Source: Methanobrevibacter sp. UBA412
Lineage (GTDB): Archaea; Methanobacteriota; Methanobacteria; Methanobacteriales; Methanobacteriaceae
Length of the DNA stretch: 64,000 nucleotides
Reading direction: 5' to 3'
Assembly (NCBI GenBank): GCA_002495685.1
Contig: DAGJ01000008.1
Location: forward strand, 23,107-87,106
Part shown: positions 48,025 through 57,636 of the stretch, in pieces
Layout of the letters: each line of letters begins with the position of its first letter
How positions within the stretch are numbered: the stretch's first letter is position 1
Program-made: the position numbers and the translations under genes
Notes under the pieces: generated by a model
Database searches by the model: none
Seen by the model: only the letters and a program-made list of their open reading frames with translations
Told to the model about the DNA's origin: nothing

Positions 48025-49935
48025 TTATTGTAATCTTGTTGCTTCAAGATTTAATGGAGTTTTTGTTTCTATTTTATAAGATCTATGAACACTACTTGCA
48101 AGGTCCACAGTTTTATATGGGTCTCCGTGACACATTATTATTTTATCTGGTCTTGGATGTATTCTTTTTGCAAATTCCATTAATTGTCTTCTGTTAGAGT
48201 GTCCACTGAATCCTTCTACAGTTTTTACTTGCATTCTAACATTGTATACTTGAGTTCTACCTTCATCGTTTTCAAGTGGTATTTCTTTCATTCCTTTTTG
48301 GATTCTTCTACCAAGTGATCCTTCAGATTGGTATCCTACAAATACTATAGCGTTTCTTTCATCTTCACTTAACCATTTGAAGTATTGTACACTGTTTCCT
48401 CCAGTTAACATACCACTAGTGGATAATATGATACATGGGTCTCCTTCAACAATATCTTTTCTTTCATTAATGTTTTGTACTTTGACAAAGTAATCTGAAA
48501 CAAATGGGTTTCTACCCATATGGAATATTTGATCTCTTAAGTCTTTACTTAAGTATTCTGGTCTTGCTGTGTGGATTGCTGTTGCTTCCCATATCATTCC
48601 ATCAATGTAGATTGGTACTTCATCTATCATTCCTTGACGCATGTATTCTTCAAGAACTATCATTAATTCTTGTGCTCTTCCTACTGCAAATACTGGTACT
48701 AATACTTTTCCTCCACGATTTAATGTTTGGTAGATGGTTTTCATTAGTTCTTTTTCTGCTTTGTTACGTGATGGTTGAACATCTTCATGTCCACCATAAG
48801 TACTTTCCATTACAAGTGATTCACTTCTTGGGAATCTGGTTGTTGCTGGTTCAAGGAGTCTGCTTCTTTCGTATTTGAAATCTCCTGTGTATACCATGTT
48901 ATGTGCACCGTCTCCTATGTGTAAGTGACTCATTGCTGAACCTAGGATGTGTCCTGCATTATGGAATGTTAATTTTATATCTGTGGTGATATCTGTTACT
49001 TCACCATAATCTAAGGTTATACTGTGTTTTAATTCTTTTTGAACATGTTTAACATTGAATGGTAATGGATTATCTTCTCTATGTGCAATATCTATATGAT
49101 CTAATTGTAGTAAGGTCATTAAGTCTCTTGTTGGTGTTGTGCAGTATACTGGTCCTTCGTATCCATAATGGTAAAGGTATGGTAAGAATCCACAATGATC
49201 TAAGTGTGCGTGTGATATAATTACAGCATCTAAATCTTGTATTGAGAATTCTGGAACATTTAAGAATGGGAAAGCTGTTTTTTCATCAGGTCCTGCTACA
49301 TTCACTCCACAGTCTAAAAGCACTCTACTGTTTGGTGTTTGTAATAACATACAGGATCTTCCAACTTCTTTGAATCCTCCCATACTTGTTAATCTTGCCC
49401 AATCATTATCATATTTTACGCTTTGATGAATTCTTGAACCTAATTCTGTTAAGTTTTTCTTTCTTTCTTTACTACTGCTTAATATTGTGTTTCGAACTCT
49501 TCCAATTATTTCTGATTTGATTGGTGGTGTTCTTAATATTTTTGGAGCCCATCCTGTTTTACGTACAATATCTCTTGATGTTACCCCATATTTTCCAATT
49601 ACAAGTCCTGGTTTTTGTGCTTCTATTATTACTTCATTGGTTACATCGTCAAATGAAACATTTGTAATATGTGCATCTTCAGGAACTATTTGGTTTATTG
49701 TTTCAATTGTTTTTTCTGGTTCCATTAGTACGCTTTTATCGGAACGTATAATCATCCGTTTTCTTAAGTCTTTGGCTAAGTTTCGAACAAGATCACCATT
49801 GTCAGTTATTATTTCCGGATTTTTTGTGTAAATAACAACTTGTGGACCTTCAAATTCGATTTTAGCAACTTGTACCTTTTCTGGTAATCTTTCGTTTATT
49901 GTTTTTTTAATATCTTCTAATGATTCTGAAGCCAT
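48025..49935 (-). CDS. fttA: Archaeal CPSF1 / transcription termination factor FttA
   Basis: 636-residue beta-CASP ribonuclease. Two KH-like domains occupy the first 150 residues ([18 protein letters not shown], then [19 protein letters not shown]). The metallo-beta-lactamase core has [16 protein letters not shown], the AGHILGSAM motif and VYTGDFKY. The beta-CASP part has [33 protein letters not shown] and a late SGHSNRRQL. In archaea it cleaves nascent RNA after U-tracts and ends transcription. It lies downstream of psmB on the same strand, an order conserved in Methanobacteriales as I recall. Confidence 0.95.
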   Translation of the reverse strand: MASESLEDIKKTINERLPEKVQVAKIEFEGPQVVIYTKNPEIITDNGDLVRNLAKDLRKRMIIRSDKSVLMEPEKTIETINQIVPEDAHITNVSFDDVTNEVIIEAQKPGLVIGKYGVTSRDIVRKTGWAPKILRTPPIKSEIIGRVRNTILSSSKERKKNLTELGSRIHQSVKYDNDWARLTSMGGFKEVGRSCMLLQTPNSRVLLDCGVNVAGPDEKTAFPFLNVPEFSIQDLDAVIISHAHLDHCGFLPYLYHYGYEGPVYCTTPTRDLMTLLQLDHIDIAHREDNPLPFNVKHVQKELKHSITLDYGEVTDITTDIKLTFHNAGHILGSAMSHLHIGDGAHNMVYTGDFKYERSRLLEPATTRFPRSESLVMESTYGGHEDVQPSRNKAEKELMKTIYQTLNRGGKVLVPVFAVGRAQELMIVLEEYMRQGMIDEVPIYIDGMIWEATAIHTARPEYLSKDLRDQIFHMGRNPFVSDYFVKVQNINERKDIVEGDPCIILSTSGMLTGGNSVQYFKWLSEDERNAIVFVGYQSEGSLGRRIQKGMKEIPLENDEGRTQVYNVRMQVKTVEGFSGHSNRRQLMEFAKRIHPRPDKIIMCHGDPYKTVDLASSVHRSYKIETKTPLNLEATRLQ

Positions 49936-50323
49936 ATAATCACTTCATAAAATAAGTTTTATAGTGTAGATAAGGTATAGAGTATAAATTTTACCCCTAT
50001 TTTTACTTTAATTAAATTTTAATCTTGTATCATTTTTTTGTATAGAAAAATTTTAAGGTTTTTTCTAAAAAAAATTAATTTAATAATTATAATTTATTTA
50101 ATTAATTCTTATTCTTTTTAATGTAAAAAGGGTGATTTTTATTTTAATTTAATAAAAAAGAGTGGATAAAAAAGATAAAACAATAATATAATCTTTTGGT
50201 ATTGTTAATCGTGTTATTTTATCACTTTTATTATACTTCTATTTCACACCGTTATATGTAAAAAATAGTTTTTTTAATATAAAAATTTATAAAAATAATC
50301 TGTATTTCGAATTATTTTTTATT
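49936..50323. other. Intergenic region between psmB and fttA
   Basis: About 390 A/T-rich bases. It contains the psmB terminator hairpin and, at 50174-50223, AACAATA/TATTGTT nested within GATAAAA/TTTTATC, a weak dyad with a 14-base centre. The fttA promoter must lie here if the gene is not read through from psmB. No gene is visible. Confidence 0.4.
50291..50319 (-). terminator. psmB terminator hairpin
   Basis: AAAAATAAT (50291-50299) and ATTATTTTT (50311-50319) form a 9-bp perfect A/T stem around an 11-base loop, five bases after the psmB stop codon. Its low G/C content makes it a weak intrinsic terminator. Confidence 0.45.
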
Positions 50324-50944
50324 TTAACTGATTTTTTTTACTTTCTTTTCAACTTCCTTACTATCTAACATTTTATAACCATCTTTAGTGACGGTTGCTA
50401 CTAAAAATCCATTTCCACTGTAAACATCTCTTTCAGTAGCTGCTTTAATAGCTCTAAGAGCTAATTCTATACCTTGGTTTGTGGTTAATTTTGGAGTGTA
50501 ACGGTCTTCAAGAACACCGTAAGCAAATGTTGAACCTGAACCAGTTGATATGAAAGTATCTTTAATCATACCACCAGCTGCATCTAATGAGTAAATAGAT
50601 GCTCCATCTTCATCTACTCCACCAAGTAATATTTGCACATAAGCTGGGGTGGAATGTAAAATGTTTGATGTTACTGCTGCAGCAGCTTCTATATTCATAT
50701 CTTCTCCGTTTCGTAATTTGTATAATGAAACTTCTGCACTTATAACTTTCATTAAATTTTGAGCATCAGCTACTGATCCTGCAATAGTTGTAGCTATATT
50801 ATCATCTATTTTAAATATCTTTTCAGCTACTTTGTGAGCTACTAAATTTCCCATACTAGCTCTTCTTTCACTTGCAAAAACAACTCCGTCTTTACAGGTG
50901 ATTCCGACAGTAGTTGTACCTTTTAAGATTTTTTCATCACTCAT
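50324..50944 (-). CDS. psmB: Proteasome beta subunit
   Basis: 206-residue N-terminal nucleophile hydrolase. A nine-residue propeptide (MSDEKILKG) precedes the catalytic threonine in TTTVGITCKDGVVFASERRA. Cleavage before Thr10 is expected during 20S assembly. Other family stretches: HKVAEKIFKIDDNIATTIAG, STGSGSTFAYGVLE, YSGNGFLVATVTKDG. It forms the proteolytic chamber with an alpha subunit encoded elsewhere. GAGGTGTA lies upstream of the ATG. Confidence 0.97.
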   Translation of the reverse strand: MSDEKILKGTTTVGITCKDGVVFASERRASMGNLVAHKVAEKIFKIDDNIATTIAGSVADAQNLMKVISAEVSLYKLRNGEDMNIEAAAAVTSNILHSTPAYVQILLGGVDEDGASIYSLDAAGGMIKDTFISTGSGSTFAYGVLEDRYTPKLTTNQGIELALRAIKAATERDVYSGNGFLVATVTKDGYKMLDSKEVEKKVKKIS

Positions 50945-51300
50945 TTAAAATACACCTCTGAGTAAAAATTGTTTATTAAATATTTTTTTTATATAAAATT
51001 GATTTATTATTTTCTAAAAATTTTATTCTAACTAAAAATTAGTACTTTCATGCTTTTTATAGTTATTGTCTTTAATAAAAATGATGAATTAATTAAAATA
51101 AAATTAGAATTAATGTATAAAATATATTTTGAGTTAACTTTAGTTTTATTAAAATCTTAAACATTAACTTAAGATTAGTTTGTAAAATCTAATATATAAT
51201 AGTTTCTAATTACTTTCTAGATTTAATAATTTATTTATATAAATTTTCATTATAAATAAATATATAAGTCATAAAATTTTTATAGGGAGGGTAATGTTTC
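50945..51300. other. Intergenic region between divergent psmB and taw2
   Basis: About 355 A/T-rich bases expected to hold both promoters. TATA-like stretches occur near 51190-51200 (TAATATATAATAG) and 51255-51270. No frame, repeat or RNA is evident. Confidence 0.4.
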
Positions 51301-52062
51301 TTGAAGTATAAAAAAATTGGTAAAATATTAATTTTAGATAAGAATTCACCTACAAGAAAAGAGGACAAGGAGTACTTAGAATCATTACTTGGAAAGTATA
51401 ATGTTGAATCTATTGTTAAAGTCGAATCTATTTCTGGTCAAATGAGAGAACCTAACCTAGAAGTTTTAATAGGAAATACAACTGAAACAATTCATAAAGA
51501 AAATGGGTGTTATTTTAAACTTGATTTAAGTAAAGTTATGTGGGCTAAAGGGAATAATAATGAACGTTTAAGAATTGCAAAATTTGTTGGTGAGGGTGAA
51601 GTTGTTTGTGATATGTTTGCAGGTATAGGTTATTTCACAATACCAATAGCTGTTTTAAGTAAAGCTCAAGAAATTATTGCTATTGAAATTAATCCTAATA
51701 GTTACAAGTACTTATTGGAAAATATTAAATTAAATAAAATAAATAGTAAAGCCGGTTACATGAGAGTTAATCCAATTTTAGGGGATTGTGCAAATGAAAT
51801 TCAAAACTTTAAGGCTGATCGGATTATTATGGGTTATGTTAAAACAACACATCATTATTTAAAACCAGCTATAAATAGTTTGAAAAAAGGAGGAATACTT
51901 CATTATCATGAAACAGTTCCTGAAAAATTAATTAACACTCGACCTGTAGAACGTATAAAGGAAATTGCTGGATGTAGGGAAGTTACAGTTTTAAATATTG
52001 TTAAAATTAAAAAATATTCTCCAGGTGTTTGGCATATTGTTGTTGATGCAAAAATAGATTAA
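51301..52062 (+). CDS. taw2: tRNA(Phe) wyosine aminocarboxypropyltransferase Taw2-like (TTG start)
   Basis: 253-residue SAM-dependent enzyme of the Trm5/TYW2 family. The SAM motif is GEGEVVCDMFAGIGYFTIPIAV, then IIAIEINPNSYKYLLENIKLN. Where Trm5 enzymes have NPPY, this protein has MGYVKTTHHYL, the form I associate with TYW2/Taw2 enzymes that attach the aminocarboxypropyl group of wyosine at G37 of tRNA-Phe. Trm5-type m1G activity remains possible. TTG start, with GGGAGGG nine bases upstream. Confidence 0.78.
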   Translation: MKYKKIGKILILDKNSPTRKEDKEYLESLLGKYNVESIVKVESISGQMREPNLEVLIGNTTETIHKENGCYFKLDLSKVMWAKGNNNERLRIAKFVGEGEVVCDMFAGIGYFTIPIAVLSKAQEIIAIEINPNSYKYLLENIKLNKINSKAGYMRVNPILGDCANEIQNFKADRIIMGYVKTTHHYLKPAINSLKKGGILHYHETVPEKLINTRPVERIKEIAGCREVTVLNIVKIKKYSPGVWHIVVDAKID

Positions 52063-52093
52063 AAAAAAAGAAAAGTATAAATCCATATAAATT

Positions 52094-53227
52094 CTATTTT
52101 TCCATACTTTTTAAAAGATTATTAGCCTTAGCTAAAAGATTATCATTTAAATATTCAGGGTTAATATATTTTTTATAAATTGCTAATCTTTCCTGTAACT
52201 GGTAACCTGCATCAAAGGTTAATCTTTCTAATTGATTAAAAGTGGGCCAAGGACTAGTAGGATTTACATAATCATCAGTTAAAGGTGAAACACCACCCCA
52301 ATCATCAGTTCCGCAAAGTAAAAATATTTGATTAGTTTCAAGATTAAGATTAGGTGGAACTTGTATACTAAGTTCATCCTTAAAAATTATTTTACTTACA
52401 CAAACTGTTCTAATCATATCTAATAGGGAAGGTTCACTATAATCACACATTTCAATACCTGGACTAGTTGTGAAATTTTGAATAATAATCTCTTGAATAT
52501 GACCATATTTGTCTTGTAAATCTTTTAATGTAAGTAAAGATTCTGCAATTTCCTCTTTAGTTTCACCAATTCCAATAAGTAATCCAGTAGTGTAAGGAAT
52601 TTTAAGTTTACCTGCATTTTCTATAGTTTCTAATCTAATTTTAGGATCTTTTCCTGGACTTTTTTCATGTGCAATTGTTTCCATTAAACGAGGGGATGAA
52701 TTCTCAAGCATCATACCCATTGAAACATTCACTTCTTTTAATTTTTGTAATGTTTCATATGAAAAATTACCAGCATTAGTATGTGGAAGTAAACTTGTTT
52801 TATCTAAAGTCATTTTACAGATACTATAAATATAATCTCCCATGTTAGAATAACCTAATTCTTTTAATTTATCCTGCACTGCTTTTTCATTATCTGCATC
52901 TTCACCCATTGTAAATAATGCTTCTTTACAATTAAATTTCTCAGCTTCTTTAAGTAATTTTAAAACTTCATCAGGTGTTTTAAGTATTATAGTATCTGGA
53001 TTTAATGGATCCTTTTTAAATGCACAGTATCCACAATTATTCTTACAAACTTCAGTTAAGGGGATGAAAACATTTTTACTAAAACTAATCTTATTAGTGC
53101 TTCTAGTATTTGCAAGCTTCATTAACTCAAGAATATCATTTTCTTTAGTGTTTAAGAGACTTACTATGTCTTTTTTGCTTAAAGTTTTATTTAAAATATT
53201 AGGATTTATCATTATAATATAACCCAT
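52094..53227 (-). CDS. cofG: 7,8-didemethyl-8-hydroxy-5-deazariboflavin synthase subunit CofG
   Basis: 377-residue radical SAM enzyme of F420 synthesis, acting with CofH to build the deazaflavin chromophore. The cluster motif is EVCKNNCGYCAF (C-x3-C-x2-C). It is followed by GEDADNEKAVQDKLKELGY, LPHTNAGNFSYETLQKLKEV, GMMLENSSPRLME and GTDDWGGVSPLTDDYVNP, all CofG-type. CofH is not adjacent. ATG 53212, five codons in, is an equally good start; neither has a strong ribosome site. It follows the gene at 53251-53703 by 23 bases. Confidence 0.95.
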   Translation of the reverse strand: MGYIIMINPNILNKTLSKKDIVSLLNTKENDILELMKLANTRSTNKISFSKNVFIPLTEVCKNNCGYCAFKKDPLNPDTIILKTPDEVLKLLKEAEKFNCKEALFTMGEDADNEKAVQDKLKELGYSNMGDYIYSICKMTLDKTSLLPHTNAGNFSYETLQKLKEVNVSMGMMLENSSPRLMETIAHEKSPGKDPKIRLETIENAGKLKIPYTTGLLIGIGETKEEIAESLLTLKDLQDKYGHIQEIIIQNFTTSPGIEMCDYSEPSLLDMIRTVCVSKIIFKDELSIQVPPNLNLETNQIFLLCGTDDWGGVSPLTDDYVNPTSPWPTFNQLERLTFDAGYQLQERLAIYKKYINPEYLNDNLLAKANNLLKSMEK

Positions 53228-53250
53228 TCAAAAATTTTTTCATTTAATTT

Positions 53251-53703
53251 TTAAACAATTTCTGTGTCATCTATTTTTGATAGTACTGTTTCAACATACA
53301 TTGGACCCATATCATTTTTATCTTTCCAAGTGGTTACTAGTATATCTACTCCAGGGATTGTGAATAATTTCATTTCAACATCAGCACCTAATGCTTCATA
53401 ATCCTTTTTCATACGATTTAATCCATTAGTATCGGTTCCAGTTGAAATTTCTACTTCAGATCTGATATGTTGATCTGCAGTTACTATGAATTCATTTGCT
53501 TTTGCTGAGTTTAATTCAATTTCTTCACCATCGAAGAATTTCATTATTCCATCTAATTTTTCTGGCATTGTTTTATATGAATCTCTTAGTGTGGATTTTC
53601 CTCTAACTATTAATAATTCATCACTAACGAATGCTGCTCGTGATCCTTGAAATGCTTTATAATAACCCATTACATCTCCAGCAAGTACTTTTAAATCTAT
53701 CAT
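53251..53703 (-). CDS. Conserved methanogen protein (DUF2120-like)
   Basis: 150-residue soluble protein that I recognise only as a conserved archaeal family, probably DUF2120. It shows alternating alpha/beta character, no cysteine cluster and no nucleotide motif. Stretches that look conserved are AFQGSRAAFVSDELLIVRGK and PGVDILVTTWKDKNDMGPMY. It sits just upstream of cofG on the same strand with a normal AAGTGA ribosome site, so it may be cotranscribed with F420 synthesis. Confidence 0.6.
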   Translation of the reverse strand: MIDLKVLAGDVMGYYKAFQGSRAAFVSDELLIVRGKSTLRDSYKTMPEKLDGIMKFFDGEEIELNSAKANEFIVTADQHIRSEVEISTGTDTNGLNRMKKDYEALGADVEMKLFTIPGVDILVTTWKDKNDMGPMYVETVLSKIDDTEIV

Positions 53704-53815
53704 ATTTTTTCACTTCTAAATTATTTTATTATATTTATATAGTTTTTATAGTATTATAAAGAAAAAGGTTTTATTATATATTTCTTATTTAAAATTTTTA
53801 AAAAAAGTTTAAAAA

Positions 53816-53858
53816 AAATGGAGTACATTTCTTTTTATTAATTATTTGCACTCCATTT
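53816..53858 (-). terminator. mptA terminator hairpin
   Basis: AAATGGAGT (53816-53824) and ACTCCATTT (53850-53858) are exact reverse complements, and two further pairs form inside after one mismatch. On the minus strand T-rich runs follow. It lies 24 bases beyond the mptA stop and has unusually high G/C for this gap. Confidence 0.6.
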
Positions 53859-53881
53859 ATTTTAATATTTATAATTTTTTT

Positions 53882-54820
53882 TTAGAAGTTTATCTCTTCT
53901 TTTAATTCACCCATAGTTGCAATTCTTTCTGCAAAAGCATTGTGTCTATGGATACTTTCTTGATTTACTTGTCTTGCAGTTATTAATGTATCATCATCTA
54001 AATATGAGAATTTTTGTAAGATTTTTTCAATCATGTTTCTTACTACATCTTCAACAAAGACAGGTTTTTCATGTGCATTCATTACAACTGCATTTTCATC
54101 AGGACGTTTTAAGAGTTCACAGACTGGGGAGCTCATTGATTCTTCAATGAGGTTTATGATTTCTTCCCCTTTAACCATTTGGTTTTCTGGAACTTCTATT
54201 AGTACGGTTCCCACTCCTCTTTGGTTGTGTGATGCAAATGTTACGGTATCTAAAACTTTTTGTGTGGTTTCTTCATCTAAGAATTCTAATAGTTTTATTT
54301 TATCTGCTTCCATTACAGATTCCTGTGCACAAGGACAAACGGTCATTCCAACTACTTCAGCACCTATACTTTTTCGTATTGTGATTTTACCGTCTTTTGA
54401 TCGTGTTCCTACAGCTTTTGCTATAAGTTTTGTCATTTCTTGTGTTGGTTTTTCTGTTACTGGAGATTTACGCATCATCATGTAATCGCTTATCATTCTT
54501 ACTTCTGCTCTTGTAGAGTAAGTATGTTTTTCAAGCATTTTACTAACGATTTCTGCACAAATTGATTCTACTTCGAAATTACTTGTTTCAATGACTTCTT
54601 CCATAACTTCACTAATAGCTTCAGGATTTCTTGACATATGAATTCCTTTTTGATCATTTGGAAGATCAACGAAAGCATCAAATGTTGGTAATAATATTAT
54701 TGGTCTTTTTTTACCTCTATTTAATTTTAAAAGTTTTTTTACACCTGTAACTCCTACTCGACTTAATTCGATAGGAATTCTAGGTGTGTCATCTTGAGTG
54801 TCTGGGAAACAAACTACCAA
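53882..54820 (-). CDS. mptA: GTP cyclohydrolase MptA (TTG start)
   Basis: 312-residue Fe(II)-dependent GTP cyclohydrolase of the FolE2/MptA type. It makes 7,8-dihydroneopterin 2',3'-cyclic phosphate for methanopterin synthesis; other archaea use FolE2-type enzymes for preQ0 as well. Family stretches: FPDTQDDTPRIPIELSRVGVTG at the N-terminus, HMSRNPEAISEV, GMTVCPCAQE with the metal-binding Cys, SHNQRGVGTV, and MNAHEKPVFVEDVVRNM. TTG start, with GAGGTG seven bases upstream; no ATG is near. Confidence 0.93.
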   Translation of the reverse strand: MVVCFPDTQDDTPRIPIELSRVGVTGVKKLLKLNRGKKRPIILLPTFDAFVDLPNDQKGIHMSRNPEAISEVMEEVIETSNFEVESICAEIVSKMLEKHTYSTRAEVRMISDYMMMRKSPVTEKPTQEMTKLIAKAVGTRSKDGKITIRKSIGAEVVGMTVCPCAQESVMEADKIKLLEFLDEETTQKVLDTVTFASHNQRGVGTVLIEVPENQMVKGEEIINLIEESMSSPVCELLKRPDENAVVMNAHEKPVFVEDVVRNMIEKILQKFSYLDDDTLITARQVNQESIHRHNAFAERIATMGELKEEINF

Positions 54821-55133
54821 ATTCTACACCTCTAATTTTATGTAAAATAATCTTTTCTAAGTGATATTGTATCATATAGATTTTTTTTTAAAGATTATTT
54901 TAATTCTTTTTTTTATTTACTTAATTGGTATTCTTTTATATTTATCTATATTTTTTTTATGGTTTGTTTAAATTCTAATTAAATAAATATAAATAATAAC
55001 TAAAAGTTTTTTAAATTTCTAATTATTATTTATATCGGTTTAAAAAAAAATCATTTTTATAATTCAATGATAAGAATTATATTTAATAAAATATTTTCTA
55101 AGGGTGCATTGAATTATTTTTTTCTGATTCTTT
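54821..55133. other. Intergenic region between lrp and mptA
   Basis: About 310 A/T-rich bases on the minus-strand side between the lrp stop and the mptA start. It must hold the mptA promoter if the gene is transcribed alone. I see no riboswitch-like structure and no gene. Confidence 0.4.
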
Positions 55134-55613
55134 TTATAATATATTAGCTGAACCCATATCTTCTTTTACAACATTTAACACTGTTTGTGTGTATGTTCTT
55201 TCAATTCCTGGTTCTTTTAACATTTCTTTAATGAAATGATCTAATTCGGAGGTGTCTCGGAATTTTGCAATTAAAAATGCATCATATTCTCCGGTAACAT
55301 CGTATATAGCAACTACGTTTTTATTGAATGCTGTTTTGTTTTCCCAGTTTTCTAATTTTCCACCTTTAACTTTAACTCCCACAATACTGGTTAAGGTGAA
55401 ACCAAGTTTATCATGTCTTAAGATTGGTGCAAATTTACTTATAACACCTGTTTTAACCATTTTATCAATACGGTTATGTACGGTACCTACAGATATTCCT
55501 AAATCACGGGATATTTGTCTGTATGATATTCTTACATCATCGTTTATTATTTTTAATATTCTTACATCAGTGTCATCTAATTTAACAATTTCATCGTTAA
55601 CATCAGTTACCAT
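55134..55613 (-). CDS. Lrp/AsnC-family transcriptional regulator
   Basis: 159-residue feast/famine regulator. The N-terminal winged helix-turn-helix is LDDTDVRILKIINDDVRISY with RQISRDLGISVGTVHNRIDKM. The RAM (ACT-like) effector domain has LTSIVGVKVKGGKLENW and VAIYDVTGEYDAFLIAKF. Effectors are usually amino acids. The repeated 15-mer upstream (55657 and 55728) holds minus-strand TATA boxes, so autoregulation is plausible. The next minus-strand gene is mptA, with 313 bases between. Confidence 0.92.
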   Translation of the reverse strand: MVTDVNDEIVKLDDTDVRILKIINDDVRISYRQISRDLGISVGTVHNRIDKMVKTGVISKFAPILRHDKLGFTLTSIVGVKVKGGKLENWENKTAFNKNVVAIYDVTGEYDAFLIAKFRDTSELDHFIKEMLKEPGIERTYTQTVLNVVKEDMGSANIL

Positions 55614-55656
55614 TTTTTACAACCTCTCTTTTTTTATGTAATAATTTATTTAAAAT

Positions 55657-55742
55657 TTAATGTTTTATAAATTTTGTTCAAGAAAAATTTAAAACATTTG
55701 TTTAATTTTATTATTTTATAATTAGTATTAATGTTTTATAAA
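55657..55742 (-). promoter_or_regulatory. Duplicated TATA-containing 15-mer upstream of lrp
   Basis: TTAATGTTTTATAAA occurs exactly at 55657-55671 and 55728-55742. Read on the minus strand each is TTTATAAAACATTAA, which begins with a TATA-box core. The nearer copy lies 44-58 bases before the lrp start codon, suitable for initiation 15-20 bases upstream of it. The second could be an upstream promoter or an Lrp-binding site. Confidence 0.45.
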
Positions 55743-56262
55743 ACTTTTTATTTTGAGTTTTTTTTAAGTTTTTTTTATTAAGTTTTTTGGGGTTTATTAA
55801 GTTTTTTGATTGTTTTTATTTAATATTTTTATATTTTGAATATTATTTTTTTGTTTATTTTTACTTATAATTTATTGGTGTGGTTTTGGTGGGGATTTAA
55901 CTTGTTTGGATTCTTTTTGTATTTTTTTTAATTTATTTTGAAAAAATAGGTTGTTTTTATGTTTTTTTCATTGAATTTAATAGTTTATTATAATTTTATA
56001 AGTTTTTATTATTAATCTATTAAATTTTTTTTAGATTGTTCTTTAATATAAAAACTTTTATTTTGCTTTAAAAGAATTTTTTAACTCTTAAATCATAATA
56101 TTGAATAAAATATATTAAATTTGCTTAAAAATTGGAAAAATAACGATTTTTGAATAATTTTTTTCGGATTGAATTAATTTAATTATTTTATATTTATCTT
56201 ATTAACTAATATCAAAAAAGAAGAATAAATTATATAATTAATAATTAAAAAAAATTTTTTTT
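55743..56262. other. Gene-free region with a short tandem repeat
   Basis: Upstream of lrp and downstream of trm1 (both minus). TTTATTAAGTTTTTTG is repeated exactly at 55774-55789 and 55793-55808 (period 19), with a degenerate third copy before them. Near the trm1 end, AAGAATAAA (56222-56230) and TTTATTCTT (56263-56271) pair around an A8T8 core, and the trm1 stop lies in the right arm. No coding frame is visible. Confidence 0.5.
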
Positions 56263-57456
56263 TTATTCTTTTAAAAGTTCTAAAATAATATTTTTAATAT
56301 CCTCAATACTTGCATCAGTTCTAATTCCTAAAGGTGAAAAATGTGTTCTAACTGCAATATAACCATTATTTTTAAGAGTGTCTAATATTTTATCTAATTT
56401 CGGAGCACTAACCTTAAGGTTTCTGCAGATTACATGTATATCATAAAATCCAACAGGAGTTTCAGCCTCATTATAACAAGTATTTAAAAGTTTTAAAACT
56501 TCTTCTTTAGTATTTAACTCTTTATCATCACTAATACTTATCATATCTTGAATAAATTCCTTATTTTGTATTTCACCTAACCACATTGGTCCTGCAATAG
56601 TTAATTTCCCTCCACAAATAGGACAATTTCCTGGAATATTACTAGCTAGACCATAAATTGGTTCATGATGTAAGCAATTTTTACAATGAGCCATATACCC
56701 AATATTTTTTAAGGATTCATCAGTAGCACGTGATCCCTTTTTAATATATAAATACATTCTCATATAATGTTCACTACTATGTGACATTAAAACAGTAATA
56801 TACTTTTTATACTTAGCTAAAGTAAGAGCAGCAAAACCTGCAAGAATACGTATACCATTCTCATGACAATATTCACTTTTAAATGGTTTAGCATTATACT
56901 TACGTATACAAGGTTCTTTATAAGTACCACAAAGTGCACTAGTATCAGTTGCAGTTAAACATAGTAAACTGTTACGTTTAATACTGTATCCTGCAGAATC
57001 AACAAAATAAGAAGGTGTACCAAAAGGATCAATATCAATAATATCAAATTCTCCTCTATGATTACGTAACATTACACTAGCTTCTTTTTGATAAATATTA
57101 ATATCCACATTATTCATATCAGCATTGATTTTAGTGAATTCATTAGCTAAACTACTAATATCATTAACACTGACCTTTCCAATATTATCTATCTCTTTTT
57201 TGTAACGAACACCACGTATTCCACTTCCACCGAACACATCACAAATATCAACTTCATGATTTAAGATTTTCTGGAAAGCTTGAATAGCTAAAATTGAAGT
57301 ATCTCGATTAAACTCCATACGAGGATTATAGAATACAGGAGCATCTGATGATACTTTATCGAATTCTGGAAATTCAATTTTAACTAAACCTTCATTTATA
57401 ATTTTTAAATCATCTTCACTATATTCCATTTCTTTTTCTTCTAAATTTTCAACCAT
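56263..57456 (-). CDS. trm1: tRNA (guanine-26-N2)-dimethyltransferase Trm1
   Basis: About 397-residue SAM-dependent enzyme that makes N2,N2-dimethylguanosine at position 26 of tRNA. Landmarks: VFYNPRMEFNRDTSI, DVFGGSGIRGVRY (SAM motif I), DIDPFGTPSYFVDSA (catalytic), CLTATDTSALCGTYKEPC and YGARPL-like KYNAKPFKSEYCHENGIRIL. A zinc ribbon follows (CKNCLHHEP, then CPICGG). GTG 57465 is in frame, but GTGAT there is the ribosome site for ATG 57456. The 3' end forms a hairpin through the stop codon. Confidence 0.95.
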   Translation of the reverse strand: MVENLEEKEMEYSEDDLKIINEGLVKIEFPEFDKVSSDAPVFYNPRMEFNRDTSILAIQAFQKILNHEVDICDVFGGSGIRGVRYKKEIDNIGKVSVNDISSLANEFTKINADMNNVDINIYQKEASVMLRNHRGEFDIIDIDPFGTPSYFVDSAGYSIKRNSLLCLTATDTSALCGTYKEPCIRKYNAKPFKSEYCHENGIRILAGFAALTLAKYKKYITVLMSHSSEHYMRMYLYIKKGSRATDESLKNIGYMAHCKNCLHHEPIYGLASNIPGNCPICGGKLTIAGPMWLGEIQNKEFIQDMISISDDKELNTKEEVLKLLNTCYNEAETPVGFYDIHVICRNLKVSAPKLDKILDTLKNNGYIAVRTHFSPLGIRTDASIEDIKNIILELLKE

Positions 57457-57636
57457 CATTATCACATATTAATTATATTTAATTTAAATTTTTAATTCCA
57501 GAAAATATTTTTATAAAATAAAAACAAATATTAACTTAATATAATTTATTTAAGTACAAATAATTTATAACTTTTTATATAAAAAATCATAATTCTAAAA
57601 AAATAAAATTTAAGAAAAACATGGAGAATAAATATT

